Positions 61,004-64,000 of a stretch of DNA of 64,000 nt are shown here, in pieces. The stretch's first letter is position 1, and each line of letters opens with the position of its first letter. The notes beneath the pieces were generated by a model. The model was not told the origin of the DNA. It ran no database searches and saw only the letters and a program-made list of their open reading frames with translations. Both the position numbers and the translations under genes were made by a program. The stretch spans positions 6,473,501-6,537,500 of the forward strand of contig NZ_LR134338.1 of assembly GCF_900637055.1 (NCBI RefSeq), in the 5' to 3' direction. The DNA is from Brevibacillus brevis (GTDB lineage Bacteria; Bacillota; Bacilli; Brevibacillales; Brevibacillaceae).

Positions 61004-61666
61004 ATGGCAAAACAAATCTTGATGGTAGTCACCAATCATACAGATATGCAGGAAGGCAAAAAGACAGGAATCTGGCTGTCCGAATTTGCGGAAGCTTATC
61101 TGGCCTTCGAAAACAAAGGCTATGAAATCACCGTAGCAAGTCCATTGGGCGGAGTTGGTCCGATTGACCCTGGCAGCGTGGACGACCAAACACCGCAAGA
61201 AATCTTGGACGCCGCCAAGCATCTGGAAAACACCAAAAAGCTGGATGACGTAACAGCGGACGGCTTCGAGACCATTTTCCTCCCAGGTGGTCATGGCACG
61301 ATGTTTGACCTGCCAGATAACCAAAAGCTCCAGCAATTACTGCGAGATTTTTATGAAGCAGGAAAAATCGTAGCGGCTGTTTGCCACGGTCCTGCCGGGC
61401 TCGTGGGTGCGACCTTGTCCGATGGCCAGCCGCTAGTCGCAGGCAAGCGCGTGAATGCTTTCACAGACAGAGAAGAAGCAGCGACAGGCTTGGGGTCCTA
61501 CCTGCCTTTCCTTCTGGAGAGCAGAATCCGTGATCTCGGTGCCATTTTTGTGGCGGCACCAAACTGGAGCACACATGTAGAAGTCGACGGCAACCTGATT
61601 ACCGGACAAAATCCTCAATCTACGCTCGCTGTCACAGAAGCAGTAATAAGCAAGTTAGGGGAATAA
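61004..61666 (+). CDS. DJ-1/PfpI glutamine amidotransferase-like protein (Hsp31 group)
   Basis: 220 residues. KTGIWLSEFAEAYLAFENKGYEITVASPLGG, the nucleophile elbow VAAVCHGPAGLVG (Cys at about 128) and GGHGTMFDLPDN are diagnostic of the larger DJ-1/PfpI proteins of Hsp31/glyoxalase III type. They act in the cytosol on methylglyoxal or misfolded proteins. The two DJ-1-like proteins of this window differ in length and motifs, so they are not recent duplicates. AGGAGG is 7 bases before ATG. Confidence 0.85.
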   Translation: MAKQILMVVTNHTDMQEGKKTGIWLSEFAEAYLAFENKGYEITVASPLGGVGPIDPGSVDDQTPQEILDAAKHLENTKKLDDVTADGFETIFLPGGHGTMFDLPDNQKLQQLLRDFYEAGKIVAAVCHGPAGLVGATLSDGQPLVAGKRVNAFTDREEAATGLGSYLPFLLESRIRDLGAIFVAAPNWSTHVEVDGNLITGQNPQSTLAVTEAVISKLGE

Positions 61667-61674
61667 TACACGTG

Positions 61675-61710
61675 AGGCTGATAGACGAAACACATATCAG
61701 CCTTTTCTTT
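61675..61710 (+). terminator. terminator after the Hsp31-like gene
   Basis: AGGCTGATA (61675-61683) pairs with TATCAGCCT (61695-61703), followed by TTTCTTT. The ribosome site of the next gene begins 16 bases later, so read-through is possible. Confidence 0.78.
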
Positions 61711-61733
61711 AAACGAAAGGAGGGCTACTTACC

Positions 61734-62942
61734 GTGGCAACAGAAAATATGACCCGTCACTATGAACAGGCACAGGCCACTCGCAAAGGATCGACTCTCG
61801 CCTTGTACGCTCTGACACTCGGAGCATTTGCGATCGGGATGACAGAGTTCATCATTATGGGGCTACTCTCTGAGGTAGCCACCAGTCTGAACGTTTCCAT
61901 CCCGATGGCTGGATTCCTGATTACCGGTTATGCATTGGGTGTCGCTATCGGCGCTCCCATCATCACGCTGGCTACCCACAGAATGCCGCGAAAAGCACTT
62001 TTGCTGTTTCTTATGATTTTATTTATCGCGGGAAATGCGCTAGCCGCTCTCGCACCGAACTATACGGTTTTGATGCTGGCTCGCATCCTGGCTGCTCTTA
62101 CCCACGGGTCGTTCTTCGGAGTAGGTTCGGTCATTGCCGCTGAGCTGGTTCCCAAGGAAAAACGCGCGGGTGCCATCGCGATCATGTTTACCGGACTGAC
62201 ACTGGCCAATATTTTGGGTGTACCGATTGGAACGTTTCTAGGGCAAGCCTACGGCTGGCGCTCTACCTTCTGGGCGATCACGATGATTGGGATCATTGCC
62301 TTGATCGGAATTGTCATGCTCGTCCCGAAGGTCGCCAACGCAACATCCAGTCTGCGTCAGGAGCTCGGCGTGCTCAAACGCCCAGCGGTTCATATCGCGC
62401 TTATGATGACCGTATTCGGATTTGGTGGCGTATTTACTGCGTTTACGTACATTTCGCCAATCCTGGTGGATATCACGGGCTTCTCACCCAGCTCTGTTTC
62501 GTACATCCTCGTCTTATTCGGCGTAGGAATTACCATCGGGAATATTTACGGTGGAAAACTGGCAGACCGCAAGCTGTTTCCTTCCCTGCTCGGAATACTT
62601 GTCTTACTGGCGCTCGTTCTCGCTGTGTTCAGCTTTACCGATCAAAATAAGCTGCTCACCTTGATAACGGTATTTATTTTAGGGATTGCCGCATTTGGTA
62701 CGGTTCCTGGCTTGCAGCTCCACATGCTGAACACAGCCAAGGAAGCTCCTACGCTCGCTTCGACACTGAACATCGCGGCCTTCAACCTGGGAAATGCGCT
62801 TGGTGCCTATATTGGGGGCGTTGTTATCGATCTTAACTTTGCAGGAGGTCTCCCTGCCGTTCCTTGGGTCGCTTCGCTCGTGACGGTCATCGGAATTTTG
62901 TTTACGATATGGGGAGCACAGCACCAGAAACGTCTCAGTTAA
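61734..62942 (+). CDS. MFS exporter of AraJ/chloramphenicol-resistance type
   Basis: 402 residues, twelve predicted helices. ALTLGAFAIGMTEFIIMGLLSEVATSLNVSIPMAGFLITGYALGVAIGAP is the DHA1 start; the loop HRMPRKALLLF is motif A. GTG start at 61734, with AAAGGAGG 10 bases upstream. Exports sugar-like or drug molecules by proton antiport; the substrate is unknown. A LysR gene follows at 62958 on the same strand. Confidence 0.85.
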   Translation: MATENMTRHYEQAQATRKGSTLALYALTLGAFAIGMTEFIIMGLLSEVATSLNVSIPMAGFLITGYALGVAIGAPIITLATHRMPRKALLLFLMILFIAGNALAALAPNYTVLMLARILAALTHGSFFGVGSVIAAELVPKEKRAGAIAIMFTGLTLANILGVPIGTFLGQAYGWRSTFWAITMIGIIALIGIVMLVPKVANATSSLRQELGVLKRPAVHIALMMTVFGFGGVFTAFTYISPILVDITGFSPSSVSYILVLFGVGITIGNIYGGKLADRKLFPSLLGILVLLALVLAVFSFTDQNKLLTLITVFILGIAAFGTVPGLQLHMLNTAKEAPTLASTLNIAAFNLGNALGAYIGGVVIDLNFAGGLPAVPWVASLVTVIGILFTIWGAQHQKRLS

Positions 62943-62957
62943 GAAAGGATAGCCAAT

Positions 62958-63830
62958 ATGGTGGACTTTGAATGGTACCGAAGCTTTATCAGCATCTATA
63001 AGCATAGCTCCGTATCGGAAGCTGCCAGAACGAGAATGATGACCCAACCAGCCATGAGCCAGCATCTGGCCTCCTTAGAGGCAGAGGTAGGTGAGCCATT
63101 ATTTACACGAGCTCCCCGAAAAATGATTCCTACCGAGAGAGGCAAAGCGCTCTATACACAGGTGGTTCCGCTCATCGAAGCTTTGGAAGAAACCACGCAG
63201 ACCCTCAATACGAACGCGGCTACATCTTTACCCGTGATTCGAATCGGGTCAGCGCATGAGTTTTTCCGTGAGAAATTAGCTCCGTATATCGGAAGCTATC
63301 AAATGCGCGTCATCGCCTATCTCGGTGTCGCTTCCAAGATACTCGAATTCCTGCTGGAGGAAAAAGTAGACCTCATCGTCATGTCGCAAAAGCTTTCCGC
63401 GCCAGGCGTCGAATATATTCCCTACATGCAAGAGGAATTTGCTTTGGTGGCACCTCCCGATTACAGGGAACCAACGTTTGACGACAAGGAGTCTTTTGAA
63501 GCGTGGCTATGCTCCCAGCCGTGGATCAGCTATGACTTGGATTTGCCGATCATCCGCCGTTTTTGGCGCGAACATTTCCAGAAGCGTCCACAAACGCATC
63601 CGACACACGTCGTACCGGATTTGCACAGTGTGCTGAAGGCTATTGAGCATGGCGCTGGCATCAGCCTGTTGCCAACGTTCATGCTGGATGATCATTTGTC
63701 CAGAAACAAAGTAAAGATCATGTACCCGTCCTGTACTGTTTATAACGATTTGTATCTGGCCTACCAGGTGAAAAACCGGAATCTGCCTCATCTGAAGACA
63801 TTGATTGAAACGCTGAAAAAGGCGGTATGA
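62958..63830 (+). CDS. LysR family transcriptional regulator
   Basis: 290 residues. Winged helix near the start (YKHSSVSEAARTRMMTQPAMSQHLASLEAEVGEPLFTRAPRKMIPTERGKAL) and a LysR substrate-binding domain (PVIRIGSAHEFFREKLAPYIG). It lies 15 bases after the MFS gene and is presumably co-transcribed with it and regulates it. AAAGGATAG precedes ATG. It is not a close copy of the LysR gene at 53146. Confidence 0.88.
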   Translation: MVDFEWYRSFISIYKHSSVSEAARTRMMTQPAMSQHLASLEAEVGEPLFTRAPRKMIPTERGKALYTQVVPLIEALEETTQTLNTNAATSLPVIRIGSAHEFFREKLAPYIGSYQMRVIAYLGVASKILEFLLEEKVDLIVMSQKLSAPGVEYIPYMQEEFALVAPPDYREPTFDDKESFEAWLCSQPWISYDLDLPIIRRFWREHFQKRPQTHPTHVVPDLHSVLKAIEHGAGISLLPTFMLDDHLSRNKVKIMYPSCTVYNDLYLAYQVKNRNLPHLKTLIETLKKAV

Positions 63831-63850
63831 CAATGGTAGATAAAGATAAC

Positions 63851-63884
63851 GCCGCTCCTGGCAAATGGAGCGGCGCAATTTTTA
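63851..63884. terminator. terminator after LysR gene
   Basis: GCCGCTCC (63851-63858) pairs perfectly with GGAGCGGC (63867-63874), followed by GCAATTTTTAA on the plus strand. It ends the LysR gene and lies next to the end of a minus-strand gene at 63891. Confidence 0.82.
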
Positions 63885-63890
63885 AACAGT

Positions 63891-64000
63891 TTAATGCTGT
63901 ACGATCTCGTTTAACCATGATCTAAGATTTTCTTGCATATCTGGGTATGTTCCATCTTTATTTTTCCTCAATGTTACCCACTGTAAATGATGAGGGAGAT
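63891..64000 (-). CDS. 3' end of an unidentified minus-strand gene
   Basis: An open frame of 36 codons enters from the right edge and ends at TAA (63891-63893). The peptide end (LQWVTLRKNKDGTYPDMQE, then NLRSWLNEIVQH) has a normal composition for coding sequence and the stop lies right at a shared terminator. The start is outside the window; family not recognised. Confidence 0.45.
   Translation of the reverse strand, partial: LPHHLQWVTLRKNKDGTYPDMQENLRSWLNEIVQH

Overview
The window looks like a chromosome segment of an aerobic endospore-forming Firmicute of the Brevibacillus/Paenibacillus type (inferred from gene content, strong AGGAGG-type ribosome sites, RocB/YhgE/YesMN-type genes and a collagen-like spore-surface-type protein; no rRNA or other marker gene is present to prove it). 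There are about 62 protein genes, one IS200/IS605-type insertion sequence, many intrinsic terminators, and no tRNA, rRNA or CRISPR array that I can see.

Layout. 1-13.7 kb: end of a rocB-like peptidase gene, a small exported helical protein, a MarR/MFS efflux pair with clear operators, two small genes, a very long YhgE/Pip-type membrane protein with two sets of internal helical repeats, an ECF sigma/anti-sigma pair, and a Fur-box iron-siderophore uptake operon without its own ATPase. 13.9-24.1 kb: a probable cell- or spore-surface glycoprotein locus: four glycosyltransferase domains in three genes, two methyltransferase-like genes, four small proteins of one paralogous family, and a collagen-like protein that begins with that same family domain. 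24.2-26.4 kb: YjdM and an IS200/IS605 element (TnpA plus TnpB). 26.5-34.6 kb: an FMN reductase, a MacAB/YknXYZ-type exporter whose ATPase gene carries a 2-base frameshift, a VanRS-like two-component system, and a polar amino acid ABC transporter.

34.7-51.1 kb: one long minus-strand galactoside-utilisation cluster. A DeoR repressor, class II aldolase, SIS-type sugar-phosphate isomerase, LacC-like kinase, ROK kinase and LacZ are followed by a YesMN two-component system, a sugar ABC transporter (binding protein plus two permeases), a DUF624 protein and a glycoside hydrolase. Together they could import an oligosaccharide, cut it, phosphorylate the hexose at C6, isomerise it, phosphorylate at C1 and cleave it to trioses, a PTS-independent tagatose-6-phosphate-like route. 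Upstream of deoR are a good sigma-A promoter and two 14-bp repeats exactly 22 bp apart.

51.3-64 kb: a MerR/CPBP protease operon behind a 20-bp-spacer MerR-type promoter, a divergent LysR/DJ-1 pair with a perfect operator-like palindrome, an erythromycin-esterase-like lipoprotein, a single-chain sensor-kinase/LuxR-type regulator fusion flanked on both sides by clusters of the heptamer TGTCATA, a tandemly duplicated serine hydrolase, another DJ-1/PfpI protein, an MFS transporter with a LysR regulator, and the tail of an unidentified minus-strand gene at the right edge.

The most promising material for novelty is the surface-protein/glycosylation locus (13.9-24.1 kb), the non-PTS galactoside route, the 17- and 18-residue repeats in the YhgE-like protein, and the fused kinase-regulator with its candidate heptamer regulon.
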